This document shows, one piece after another, positions 1-5,893 of a DNA stretch of 13,857 bases. The notes below the pieces were generated by a model. It saw nothing but the letters and a program-made list of their open reading frames with translations, made no database searches and was not told the origin of the DNA. Source of the stretch: Myxococcales bacterium (GTDB lineage: Bacteria; Desulfobacterota_B; Binatia; UBA1149; SPBQ01); the NCBI GenBank assembly GCA_004525875.1, contig SPBQ01000017.1:1-13857 (forward strand), written 5' to 3'. A program made the position numbers and the translations under genes. The stretch's first letter is position 1. The number at the start of each line of letters is the position of its first letter.

Positions 1-2
1 CC

Positions 3-875
3 TTTCTTGTCACCGCCGTCTTGGCGGGCGTCGTGCGCGCCGACGAGCCGATTCTCTCGCCGTCTCAGCCCGTGGCCGAGACCGGAGACGCGACCGGCGC
101 GCGCCAGGCGCCTGACCCCACCGATCGCCATCGCTGGCACATGCCACACCGCGGTGCGCATCAGGTCTCGCCTGACGCTGCGGGTCCGGTGCATGCGGAG
201 TGGAATCGCATTGGCGGCGTCACGAACGCCGCCAAAGAGAAGCTCCAGGGCTGCGGGATCCAGTTCGACGCAGATCTCGTCTTCTTCGATCAGTACGCGA
301 GCCGAGTGATCTCGGACCGGCACAACTTCGGAACGTACTCGTGGCGAATCATGGGCGACTGGAATCTCTTCGATCTGGGAGACAGCAAGCGTCTCTCCGG
401 GCTGGGTCGAGGCTACGTCAGCTGGAACACGTTCGGCACCGCAGGCTGGGTCGAGCTGGAGAATCTCGATTTCTCGGAGGGTAAGCCGGTGCGCGTGCTC
501 AACCCGCGAAACCCGGCGCTGGCGGGAGAGGTTTCCGCCGCGTTCGAACCGCTCGAAGCCGACGGCCGAAGATTGGACGCTCCGGGCGCAGCGTCGCGCG
601 AGCTAGTGAAGCGTTCGGACGCGGCGGTTCTCGGTCTCGAGGATGACGTCGCTACGCTTGCCGCGGCGTGTCTTCAGCGCGAGGTTCGACTCCATCACCC
701 AGGTCCCCTTGATGCGCTTGCCGGTGACCACCACCTTGCCGCCGCCCCGCTTCGATCCGTTATCCTTTTTCGAGAACAATGCCATGCCCGTTCCTCCCCG
801 CGTGATGGGAGGGAACAAAGCAGATGTCATGCCGTACGCGTGCTTCGCACTAAGTGGTTGAATTCTTTGAAATGA
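3..875 (+). pseudogene. Outer-membrane porin-like protein, 5'-truncated by window edge and probably degenerate
   Basis: The frame is open from the left edge (position 3) to the TGA at 873-875. It begins with FLVTAVLAGVVRADEP, which reads as the end of a Sec signal peptide with cleavage after VRA, so the real start lies outside the window. Roughly 200-450 encodes porin-like sequence rich in aromatic and Gly residues (IGGVTNAAKEKL, FDQYASRVISDRHNF, LGRGYVSWNTFGTAG), resembling the N-terminal part of OprB-type or similar deltaproteobacterial porins. Such proteins usually exceed 350 residues. Here the beta-barrel-like character stops near 450. The frame continues with unrelated sequence, and from 603 it runs antisense to a well-supported small gene. 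I infer a porin remnant or a deletion fusion. The porin assignment is moderately secure; the state of the gene is inference. It could also be a short real chimera ending between 480 and 875. Confidence 0.45.
603..785 (-). CDS. Small basic protein of unknown function (60 aa)
   Basis: This is a 60-residue, strongly basic protein beginning MALFSKKDNGSKRGGGK and ending RRVRTLH. The ATG at 783-785 is chosen because a strong Shine-Dalgarno (GGGGAGGAA on the minus strand, 791-799) lies 5 nt upstream. The frame stays open upstream to 950, but the extra 55 residues have no such site and read as low-complexity non-coding sequence. A Lys/Gly/Arg-rich first half (residues 6-25) is followed by KGTWVMESNLALKTRRGKRSDVILETENRR, which predicts as short strands or a helix. 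There is no signal peptide, membrane segment or Cys. I do not recognise a family. The charge would suit nucleic-acid or ribosome contact, but that is a guess. It is convergent with, and overlaps, the open porin-like frame on the plus strand. The good ribosome binding site is the main reason to call it real. Confidence 0.6.
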   Translation of the reverse strand: MALFSKKDNGSKRGGGKVVVTGKRIKGTWVMESNLALKTRRGKRSDVILETENRRVRTLH

Positions 876-1042
876 TCGGGACGAAGAGGGAGGCGGGGCG
901 GTACACCCGTGGCCGCGTCTGTACAGTGTCGGTCGCCGCTCTACCGCCACGCCGATTCGAACGAGCGGGTCAATAGCCGCGCACGAAGCTCAGGCGGGCG
1001 ATGAGGACGAGCTGCAGCATGGGGCCGGTTCTCGGCGCCGGC

Positions 1043-1822
1043 TCACTCGCCCCGGAATACCGGATCGCGCCTCTCGAGCATGGCCGTGATGCCCTCGGCG
1101 GCGTCCGCGCTGCCGATCACCCCAGCGATGCGTTCGAACAGGGCGGTGGCCGCTGCGTCGCGTGCGGCACGCTCGGCCGCTCGTGCGGAGGCCAGCGAGG
1201 CCGCCACGCCGAGCGGTGCGTTCAGCGCGATCGCTCTCGCCACCTCCACGGCCCGATTCAAATGCTCACCGGCCGGTGCAATCTCGCTGATCAACCCGAG
1301 ACGGAACGCGGCCTGTGCATCGAAACGTTCGGCAGTGAGCAGATATCGTGCGCCGACGGGGCCCAGCCGCATCGGCAGTCGGAGCGTTGCGCCGCCGAGC
1401 GGGAAGATCCCTCTGGCGACCTCGAGCTGAGCGAACTTCGTGCCCTCGGCCGCGATCGACACCTGCGAGGCAAGCATGAGCTCGATCCCCAGCGTGTTGC
1501 ACGTGCCGTGGGCGGCGACGACGATCGGCTTCGGGCACGGCTCACCGACGAAGTCCCATGGGTCGTAGCCGTCCGTCGGCAGGATTGCCGCAACGTTTCC
1601 CGACGCCACGGCCGGAGCCACATCGGCCAGATCCAGGCCGGCAGTGAAGCGTTCACCGTGACCGTACACGACCCCTACACGCAGGTCTGCGTCGTCGCCG
1701 AGTCGTTTGTAAGCGCGTGACACGTCCTGGATGACCTCGCGGTTCCAGAGATTGTAGGCTTCGGGGCGGTTCACTCCGATGAGCAGCACGTGCTCATCAC
1801 GATCGATCGTCACGACGCTCAT
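1043..1822 (-). CDS. Enoyl-CoA hydratase/isomerase (crotonase) family protein
   Basis: The 259 aa product has the normal length for a cytoplasmic crotonase, the superfamily that hydrates or isomerises enoyl-CoA thioesters in fatty-acid and aromatic-acid breakdown. Visible landmarks are the N-terminal LLIGVNRPEAYNLWN strand-turn, the first oxyanion-hole loop ERFTAGLDL (57-65), and the second loop with helix AHGTCNTLGIELMLAS (104-119). QLEVARGIFPLGG follows at 132-144. Aligning by eye with rat mitochondrial hydratase, both catalytic glutamates are kept (E114 and E134). The usual triple Gly before the first is replaced by TLG. The C-terminal helix carries AEGITAMLERRDPVF, typical of the trimer-forming end. 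The ATG has an AGGAGGA site (1828-1834) 5 nt upstream. It starts 67 nt after the dioxygenase stop and is probably co-transcribed with it. The substrate cannot be read from sequence. Confidence 0.9.
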   Translation of the reverse strand: MSVVTIDRDEHVLLIGVNRPEAYNLWNREVIQDVSRAYKRLGDDADLRVGVVYGHGERFTAGLDLADVAPAVASGNVAAILPTDGYDPWDFVGEPCPKPIVVAAHGTCNTLGIELMLASQVSIAAEGTKFAQLEVARGIFPLGGATLRLPMRLGPVGARYLLTAERFDAQAAFRLGLISEIAPAGEHLNRAVEVARAIALNAPLGVAASLASARAAERAARDAAATALFERIAGVIGSADAAEGITAMLERRDPVFRGE

Positions 1823-1889
1823 ACGGATCCTCCTACAAGCTGGTCGAACAGATTAGTGCCGCTCGTATCGTTTCCGCGATGGCTGCTCG

Positions 1890-2786
1890 TCAATCCGTCG
1901 CCTGGCGCCCCTTGAGGTGCACGTACAACTGCCGGTCGTGACGGCTCGCTGCGCTGAGCGGCTTGAGGTAGGGCTCCCAGCGCGGCGGTGCCGCCGGCTC
2001 GGGATCGTCACCCATCACGGTGACGCGTTGAATGACCCGATCCCCCTCGAAGTCGTTCAGCACGTAGTGCTGGGTGCAGCGGTTGTCCCACATCGCGATC
2101 GTGCCCTCGCTCCAGCGGTAGCGGACCGTGAAGCGTGGGTTCGACGCCCAGCGCGTGAGGAACCCCAGCAGGGCCGCGCCCTCCTCGTGGTTCAGCTCGA
2201 CGATGCGTCGCGTGAAATGCTCGTTCACAAACAGCGATTTTCGCCCCGTCGCGGGATGGACGCGCACGACCGGGTGGAGGGCCGTCTTCTCGGGCTGGCC
2301 GTGAGGATCGGCATCGTGGAGCGCCGTGAGACCTTCGCAGAACTCGCGCATCGGCGGCGAGAGCTCCTCGTAGGCCTTGTACATGTTCGCCCACATCGTG
2401 TCGCCGCCAACCGGCGGGCACTTCACCATGTGGAGAATCGCGAACACCGAGGGCTGATCCTGGCAGGTGAGGTCGCTGTGCCATTCGTCCGCGATGGCTC
2501 CGGCGCCGCCGGCAGCGTGCAACTCGAAGAACTCAGGGCGTTCTCCGCCAAAGGCGAGGTTCGGGTGCGCCTCGAGCTGGCCGAACAGTCGACCGAAGGC
2601 GATGTGCTCGTCCGGCGTCGGGTGCTGGTCCGGGAAGAACAGCACGAGGTGCTCCATGAGAAGCGCGTGGATCGCGTCGGCCTCGGCCGGCCCCGCCTTC
2701 TGCAGGGAGATCCCGCGGATCTCGGCTCCGAGAGAACCCGAGAGCCGAGCGACTTCCAGACCCGTTGCGCTCGTTGCAGTCGACAT
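1890..2786 (-). CDS. TauD/TfdA family Fe(II)/2-oxoglutarate-dependent dioxygenase
   Basis: The 298 aa product matches the taurine/2,4-D dioxygenase family. These enzymes couple oxidative decarboxylation of 2-oxoglutarate to hydroxylation of a sulfonate, aryloxyacid or similar substrate, which then fragments. The iron triad is visible: H103 and D105 in EWHSDLTC, and H240 in WDNRCTQHYVLND. Thr130 in GGDTMWANMY and Arg254 in RVIQRVTVMGD occupy the usual 2-oxoglutarate-binding positions. The N-terminal half contains the typical HLVLFFPDQ and FGRLFGQLEAHP segments. The ATG at 2784-2786 follows GGAGGGG (2790-2796). The protein is cytoplasmic, with no signal peptide. The crotonase gene starts 67 nt downstream, suggesting a small catabolic operon. 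Substrate class (taurine, alkylsulfonate, phenoxyacid or other) cannot be separated by eye, so no symbol is given. Confidence 0.93.
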   Translation of the reverse strand: MSTATSATGLEVARLSGSLGAEIRGISLQKAGPAEADAIHALLMEHLVLFFPDQHPTPDEHIAFGRLFGQLEAHPNLAFGGERPEFFELHAAGGAGAIADEWHSDLTCQDQPSVFAILHMVKCPPVGGDTMWANMYKAYEELSPPMREFCEGLTALHDADPHGQPEKTALHPVVRVHPATGRKSLFVNEHFTRRIVELNHEEGAALLGFLTRWASNPRFTVRYRWSEGTIAMWDNRCTQHYVLNDFEGDRVIQRVTVMGDDPEPAAPPRWEPYLKPLSAASRHDRQLYVHLKGRQATD

Positions 2787-2955
2787 GTTCCCCTCCGGTC
2801 CTCGTCACCGGCGAGCTTCGTCCACTCGTTGCGGTGCGGCGCGTGGTGGAGAAATAGCACTTTCTCCCAGGCCACTGGAAGTGGAGGGGGCCGCCCGGGG
2901 GGCGCGACCTCGCAGCGCTCGAAGTCGGCGGATTGTAGGGTCCAGGCGGCTTTTC

Positions 2956-2995
2956 AGGCTGGGGGCGAGCGTCCGACGACGGCCGTTGCGTGAAC
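2956..2995. repeat. Dispersed intergenic repeat, copy A
   Basis: This 40 nt block begins AGGCTGGGGGCGAGCGTCCG and ends GTTGCGTGAAC. It matches 8400-8438 at 36 of 39 aligned positions plus one single-base gap, in the same orientation. Weaker similarity extends left to a shared GGGTCC at 2938. It lies between the dioxygenase start and the 3' end of the Cys-rich protein gene. Copy B has a perfect 6-bp hairpin at its centre; in this copy that stem carries one mismatch. Confidence 0.6.
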
Positions 2996-2996
2996 T

Positions 2997-3018
2997 TTGA
3001 GGCTCCTCACGAGCTCAA
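2997..3018 (-). terminator. Hairpin after the Cys-rich secreted protein gene
   Basis: The inverted repeat pairs TTGAG (2997-3001) with CTCAA (3014-3018) and CTC (3003-3005) with GAG (3011-3013), giving 8 bp with one bulged G and a 5-nt loop. It lies 9 nt past the minus-strand TGA at 3028-3030. Only a short AGTT follows on the minus strand, so it is a weak intrinsic terminator at best, but its position is right. Confidence 0.4.
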
Positions 3019-3027
3019 GGCCCCCCT

Positions 3028-4326
3028 TCACTCGCAGATCAGGCTGGTCTCCGAGACGGAGTCGGCGCCGAGCAGCGAGTGAAGAGCGCTGAACGAGTTG
3101 ACCGTTGTTAGCCCGCTCAGGGCGCCCTGTGCTGCAACGGCGCAAACGGCAGTCGGCGAGCCGCTCGTCGGGCCGGCCGTGAGATCGCCAGCCGCATCGT
3201 CGTTGTCGGGGTCGATCACCTGCGCCGACACCGCGCCCGTCGTGTTGAGGTTGTTGAAGGGGCCCGCGAGAGCTGCCGGCTCGTCGTCAGACGTGCAAGG
3301 CAGGCCGTCGCTGCCGTACTCACCGGGCAGCAGAACCTGTATGCGGTTTCGCACGACGCTGAATGACGCGCCGTCAGCCGGTGCTCCCAGCGTCAGCGTG
3401 AAGCAAGCGCCGCCCTGGACGGTGCCAGCGTGGGTGGCGTCGTTCGAATCGTTTCCGCAGAACTGTACGGGTGCTGCGGTCTCGCATTCGTCGACACCGT
3501 CTTCGACGATGTGATCCGCGCAGGCATGCGTATCGACAGTCGGGAAGCCGCCGCCGCAGTTCGCTACTCCCATGCTGGAAACTGGGGTGACGCAGGCGAA
3601 GATCCCGCCCCCGATTTCGATCGGCAGGAATCCCTGGGACGGCCCAGTTATGAGCGCGACCTCACCTGGATCCATGACCGTCGGCACGTCGCAACGACCG
3701 GTCGACGACGCTCCCGTAAGAGCCAGCGGTATGCTCGTCGCCACGGTGCTCGTGGCCCCGCCCGAACCAGCCGCCAGCTGGCAAGTCTGGGTGAAGCAGG
3801 GCGGAAACGCAGCGCGGCGACAGAGCGGGCAGTCAGGGCTCGCCAGGCTCAGGGACCCGAGGTCCAAACTCATGCTTGGGTTCCCGTACGTCGCGGTCTC
3901 CCCTCCAGCCTGCCAGGCCGCGATCGCCGCGAGCCGGGTCCAGCGGTCGCCGAACGCGTTCTCGGGGAGGTAGCCCAGGGAGAAGAGGTCGGAGTCGCTG
4001 CACGTCGCGCCGCCGCCGGGCCCGAGCTGTTTCAGCGTGGCCATCGCCTTCGAGATCGCGGAGCTCGGATTGTTCGCGTTGATCGCCTTGTCCAGCTGCT
4101 TGTCGCACTTTGCGCCGACGTCGGCGAGCGGCTTGTCCCGCTGCACCTGTGCCTGGACGGAATCCGCACACTTGTTGAGCGCCTTGGTGATCTTGTTCTG
4201 GAGCTTCAGAACTTCCTTCGCGACCGACTTCTGACATTTGTCGAGCTGCGCCGAAGCGGGCCCCACGGGAGCGAACAGTAATGTTCCCGTGAGCCCGAGT
4301 ACCAACAACGATGAGCTTGTCTTCAT
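3028..4326 (-). CDS. Secreted Cys-rich protein with helical N-terminal domain, function unknown
   Basis: The 432 aa product starts MKTSSSLLVLGLTGTLLFAP and has a clear Sec signal peptide with likely cleavage at ASA|QLD near residue 27. The ATG is preceded by GGAGGGT (4333-4339) at 6 nt. The upstream in-frame extension to 4419 lacks such a site and would bury the signal, so it is rejected. Mature residues about 28-105 form a Lys/Ala/Gln-rich helical region with paired Cys (LDKCQKSVAKEVLKLQNKI, ALNKCADSVQAQV, KCDKQLDKAINA). This is a layout I associate with a paralogous secreted family in deltaproteobacterial-type genomes. The remainder is Gly/Ser/Thr-rich and beta-like. I count 18 Cys in the mature protein, including CPLC and ACxxHIVEDGVDEC, an even number that fits disulfide bonding outside the cytoplasm. 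It stands alone between hairpins. No catalytic motif was seen. Confidence 0.8.
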   Translation of the reverse strand: MKTSSSLLVLGLTGTLLFAPVGPASAQLDKCQKSVAKEVLKLQNKITKALNKCADSVQAQVQRDKPLADVGAKCDKQLDKAINANNPSSAISKAMATLKQLGPGGGATCSDSDLFSLGYLPENAFGDRWTRLAAIAAWQAGGETATYGNPSMSLDLGSLSLASPDCPLCRRAAFPPCFTQTCQLAAGSGGATSTVATSIPLALTGASSTGRCDVPTVMDPGEVALITGPSQGFLPIEIGGGIFACVTPVSSMGVANCGGGFPTVDTHACADHIVEDGVDECETAAPVQFCGNDSNDATHAGTVQGGACFTLTLGAPADGASFSVVRNRIQVLLPGEYGSDGLPCTSDDEPAALAGPFNNLNTTGAVSAQVIDPDNDDAAGDLTAGPTSGSPTAVCAVAAQGALSGLTTVNSFSALHSLLGADSVSETSLICE

Positions 4327-4569
4327 GATTCGACCCTCCGTGCGTGGAGCAGTCCGCGCGAGCACGAATCCGTGTCCCGCGTCGGCGGTGCTCCGTTTCG
4401 TTCTAGCGGGCTGGGCCACGTAGCCAGGCTCGTGGCAGCAGGCGGGTCGGTCAGCGGACTCAGTCCGTCGGCTCCACCTACACCCGCTGCGATCTTCGAT
4501 GCAAGGGGGTCGTCGCTTGGGCGATCGCGAGTGGATCGCGTGCGCTACAAAGCGGGCGACCGGGTCACG

Positions 4570-4604
4570 CCCGATGCTGCGAACTCCGCAGTGACGACAT
4601 CGGG
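4570..4604. other. Bulged 12-bp hairpin in intergenic region
   Basis: CCCGATG (4570-4576) pairs with CATCGGG (4598-4604). Inside it CTGCG (4577-4581) pairs with CGCAG (4587-4591) around an AACTC loop, leaving a 6-nt one-sided bulge (TGACGA). GTCA just upstream could instead pair with TGAC in the bulge, giving an alternative fold. Together with 4608-4627 it forms a tandem hairpin pair downstream of the tube-like genes on the minus strand. No T-run follows. Confidence 0.4.
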
Positions 4605-4607
4605 AGA

Positions 4608-4627
4608 TTCGCTACGCGCGTAGCGAA
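4608..4627 (-). terminator. Perfect 20-nt palindrome at the end of the tail-tube-like gene unit
   Basis: TTCGCTAC (4608-4615) and GTAGCGAA (4620-4627) form an 8-bp stem around GCGC, so the whole 20 nt is a perfect palindrome. It contains the TAG that closes the 89-codon frame behind the second tube-like gene. It may mark the transcript's 3' end or bind a dimeric protein. There is no T-run, so termination would be Rho-assisted or absent. The rest of 4327-4611, apart from the hairpin at 4570-4604, shows nothing I can name. Confidence 0.35.
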
Positions 4628-4833
4628 ACGACCAGTGTCACCTCCGTACATTCGCCTACCCAGCTAACGGGATGCACTGCACCCGGTTCGGTCGACGCAG
4701 CCGAGTGCTCGATGAATCGGTCGAGCCTCTCTAGTTTCGCACGGCCTCCGCGCAGCAGCCGGCCCGGAACCGGTCCGGCCACATCGACTCTGTCGACATC
4801 TCCCTCGCGCAGCACCCTGGCATTGCTGACCAC
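4612..4833 (-). CDS. Possible small ORF in frame with, and downstream of, the second tail-tube-like gene
   Basis: After the TAG at 4882-4884 the same frame stays open for 89 codons to the TAG at 4612-4614. The first usable start is the GTG at 4831-4833, giving 73 residues beginning VSNARVLREGDVDRVD. No Shine-Dalgarno precedes it. By my count about 63 of the 89 third positions are G or C, and 25 of the first 30 are, so the early part looks coding and the end less so. It could be an amber-readthrough extension of the tube-like protein, a gene shortened by mutation, a coupled small gene, or chance. The ending palindrome at 4608-4627 fits a transcript reaching this far. No family is recognised (it has one Cys, near the end, and Arg/Val-rich segments). 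Confidence 0.22.
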   Translation of the reverse strand: MVSNARVLREGDVDRVDVAGPVPGRLLRGGRAKLERLDRFIEHSAASTEPGAVHPVSWVGECTEVTLVVSLRA

Positions 4834-4881
4834 GGCGTCGATGCCGCTGGCGCGCGAGATGAGCCGATCGGCACCCGCCGA

Positions 4882-5295
4882 CTACGCCAGCTCGACGCGT
4901 CCCATCTTGCAGACGATCGTCTCGGTTGCGACGTTCGAGCTCGGCGAGTACTCGCCGGGATCCCAGCGCGTCGGGAAGGCATCGATGATGTTCCAGCGCC
5001 GGGCTTCCGTGCCGTCCTCGTTGCGCAGCACGACGATCAGGTTGCGAAACGGGTTGCTCGTCTTGGGGCTGACGAACGCCGCGTTGAACCACGTCGCGAG
5101 ATACTCGCGCCCGGCACACATGGGCCCGCTCAGGACGAGGTCGTCGTTCGCGGGCCTCTGCTTCTGGGCGGTCTTCGGGGGCTTGCACTCCTTGAGGCTG
5201 GGACCCAGGCCGGAGACATTCGTCCAGTTCGTGTCGATGACGGTCTCGCCGCCGACGGTATCCTCGACAAGTACTTCGATGCTGATGATCGGCAT
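4882..5295 (-). CDS. Phage/contractile-injection tail-tube-like protein (T4 gp19/Afp1-like), no signal peptide
   Basis: The 137 aa product follows the T4 gp19/Afp1-type tube pattern from end to end. It has an initial strand (MPIISIEVLVED), TNWTNVSGLG (23-31) matching the family's NSVSGL turn, and DDLVLSGPM (51-59) matching the 'xxITLRKGV' strand. The helix REYLATWFNAAF (63-74) follows, then FRNLIVVLRNEDGTEARRWN, IIDAFPTRW (103-111) and a final NVATETIVCKMGRVE (121-135). These proteins stack as rings forming the inner tube of contractile tails; members are about 140-165 aa. Three Cys (37, 60, 129) are unusual for the family. It begins 19 nt after the preceding tube-like gene; that gene's TAG overlaps AGGAGG (5311-5316), and GGAG (5304-5307) lies 8 nt before this ATG, so translation is likely coupled. 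Fold assignment is by eye but strong; the biological role is unknown because no other tail gene is present. Confidence 0.8.
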   Translation of the reverse strand: MPIISIEVLVEDTVGGETVIDTNWTNVSGLGPSLKECKPPKTAQKQRPANDDLVLSGPMCAGREYLATWFNAAFVSPKTSNPFRNLIVVLRNEDGTEARRWNIIDAFPTRWDPGEYSPSSNVATETIVCKMGRVELA

Positions 5296-5314
5296 TGCGA
5301 TGTCTCCGCGCCTC

Positions 5315-5845
5315 CTAGGCGCATTCCCACCGGTTGACTCTCACCTCGAGCGTCCAGCGCAAGGCTTCGCCGCCGCCCTCCAGCGAGACGTCGTCGAACG
5401 ACCAGGCGACGGGGAAGCACTCGAACAGGTTGAACGTTCGGATGTGCGCCGCCGTTGCCGGCTCGGTGAGCGTGATCGAGATGTCTCTACGAAGGCAGGT
5501 CCCGGCCGAGGCCGTATCGACCCACGATCTGAGCTGATCCTCGATGACGGGATCGGGGCGGAATGTCAGCCGGGCGTTACCGAGGATCGCCTTCTTCGGC
5601 TTGGTCTTGGCCTTTTTCATTGTTGCCGCATCGATCGAGTAGCCGACGACGGCGAGCCCGAGCTCCGGTGCGTCCGTGATGTCCACGCGCAGGTCGGCGC
5701 CGCTCGCGGCGTTCGCCGTGCGCGCTGCAACACCCAGATCGAGTGCCGACGCTCCCACCCCCAGTATCGCCGCCGACGCGCCGAGCTTGAGGAAGTCTCG
5801 CCGCCCCACGCGGGGGCGAGTCTCCGCGTCTCTGGATGTGCTCAT
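5315..5845 (-). CDS. Tat-exported tail-tube-like protein
   Basis: The 176 aa product opens with a textbook twin-arginine signal: GRRDFLKLGASAAILGVG (residues 14-31), a hydrophobic stretch, and cleavage probably at ANA|AS near 46. The mature part, about 130 residues, resembles the T4 gp19-like tube fold. It shows a strand ILGNARLTFRPDP (87-99), a helix EDQLRSWVDTA (102-112), the strand LRRDISITLTEP, then FNLFECFPVAWSF (138-150) and ALRWTLEVRVNRWE (161-174). FPVAW aligns with FPTRW of the next gene, and both end R-x-(x)-E, so the two look like diverged paralogs. Cys occur at 117, 143 and 175. The ATG follows AGGAGGGA (5852-5859) at 6 nt, with a hairpin directly upstream of that site. Expected location is the periplasm or beyond. 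The Tat signal is highly secure; the tube fold is probable. What it assembles into is unknown. Confidence 0.78.
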   Translation of the reverse strand: MSTSRDAETRPRVGRRDFLKLGASAAILGVGASALDLGVAARTANAASGADLRVDITDAPELGLAVVGYSIDAATMKKAKTKPKKAILGNARLTFRPDPVIEDQLRSWVDTASAGTCLRRDISITLTEPATAAHIRTFNLFECFPVAWSFDDVSLEGGGEALRWTLEVRVNRWECA

Positions 5846-5859
5846 CGATGATCCCTCCT

Positions 5860-5884
5860 GGCAGGCGAGCGTAACGCTCCTGCC
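5860..5884 (-). promoter_or_regulatory. Intercistronic hairpin touching the ribosome binding site of the Tat-exported tube-like gene
   Basis: GGCAG (5860-5864) pairs with CTGCC (5880-5884) and GAGCG (5867-5871) pairs with CGCTC (5875-5879) around a TAA loop. The result is a 10-bp stem with a 2-nt bulge. On the minus strand it sits between the amidohydrolase stop (5894-5896) and the Shine-Dalgarno at 5852-5859, which it abuts. No T-run follows. It could set relative expression by blocking or protecting the message; that is inference. Confidence 0.4.
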
Positions 5885-5893
5885 GCGCGGGCG

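Noticed and set aside
1024..1042. Short inverted repeat GCCGG/CCGGC after the crotonase stop
   Set aside because: Only 5 bp, without a T-run, and expected by chance in DNA this GC-rich.
1917..2993. A 358-codon plus-strand open frame
   Set aside because: It is the antisense shadow of the TauD-type dioxygenase, produced by high GC content.
4327..4419. N-terminal extension of the Cys-rich secreted protein
   Set aside because: It lacks a ribosome binding site and would put 31 residues before a perfect Sec signal; the ATG at 4326 has GGAGGGT at 6 nt.
4712..5851. A 379-codon plus-strand open frame
   Set aside because: It is antisense to both tail-tube-like genes, its translation is Arg/Ser-rich with no family character, and the minus-strand genes have good ribosome binding sites and clear motifs.
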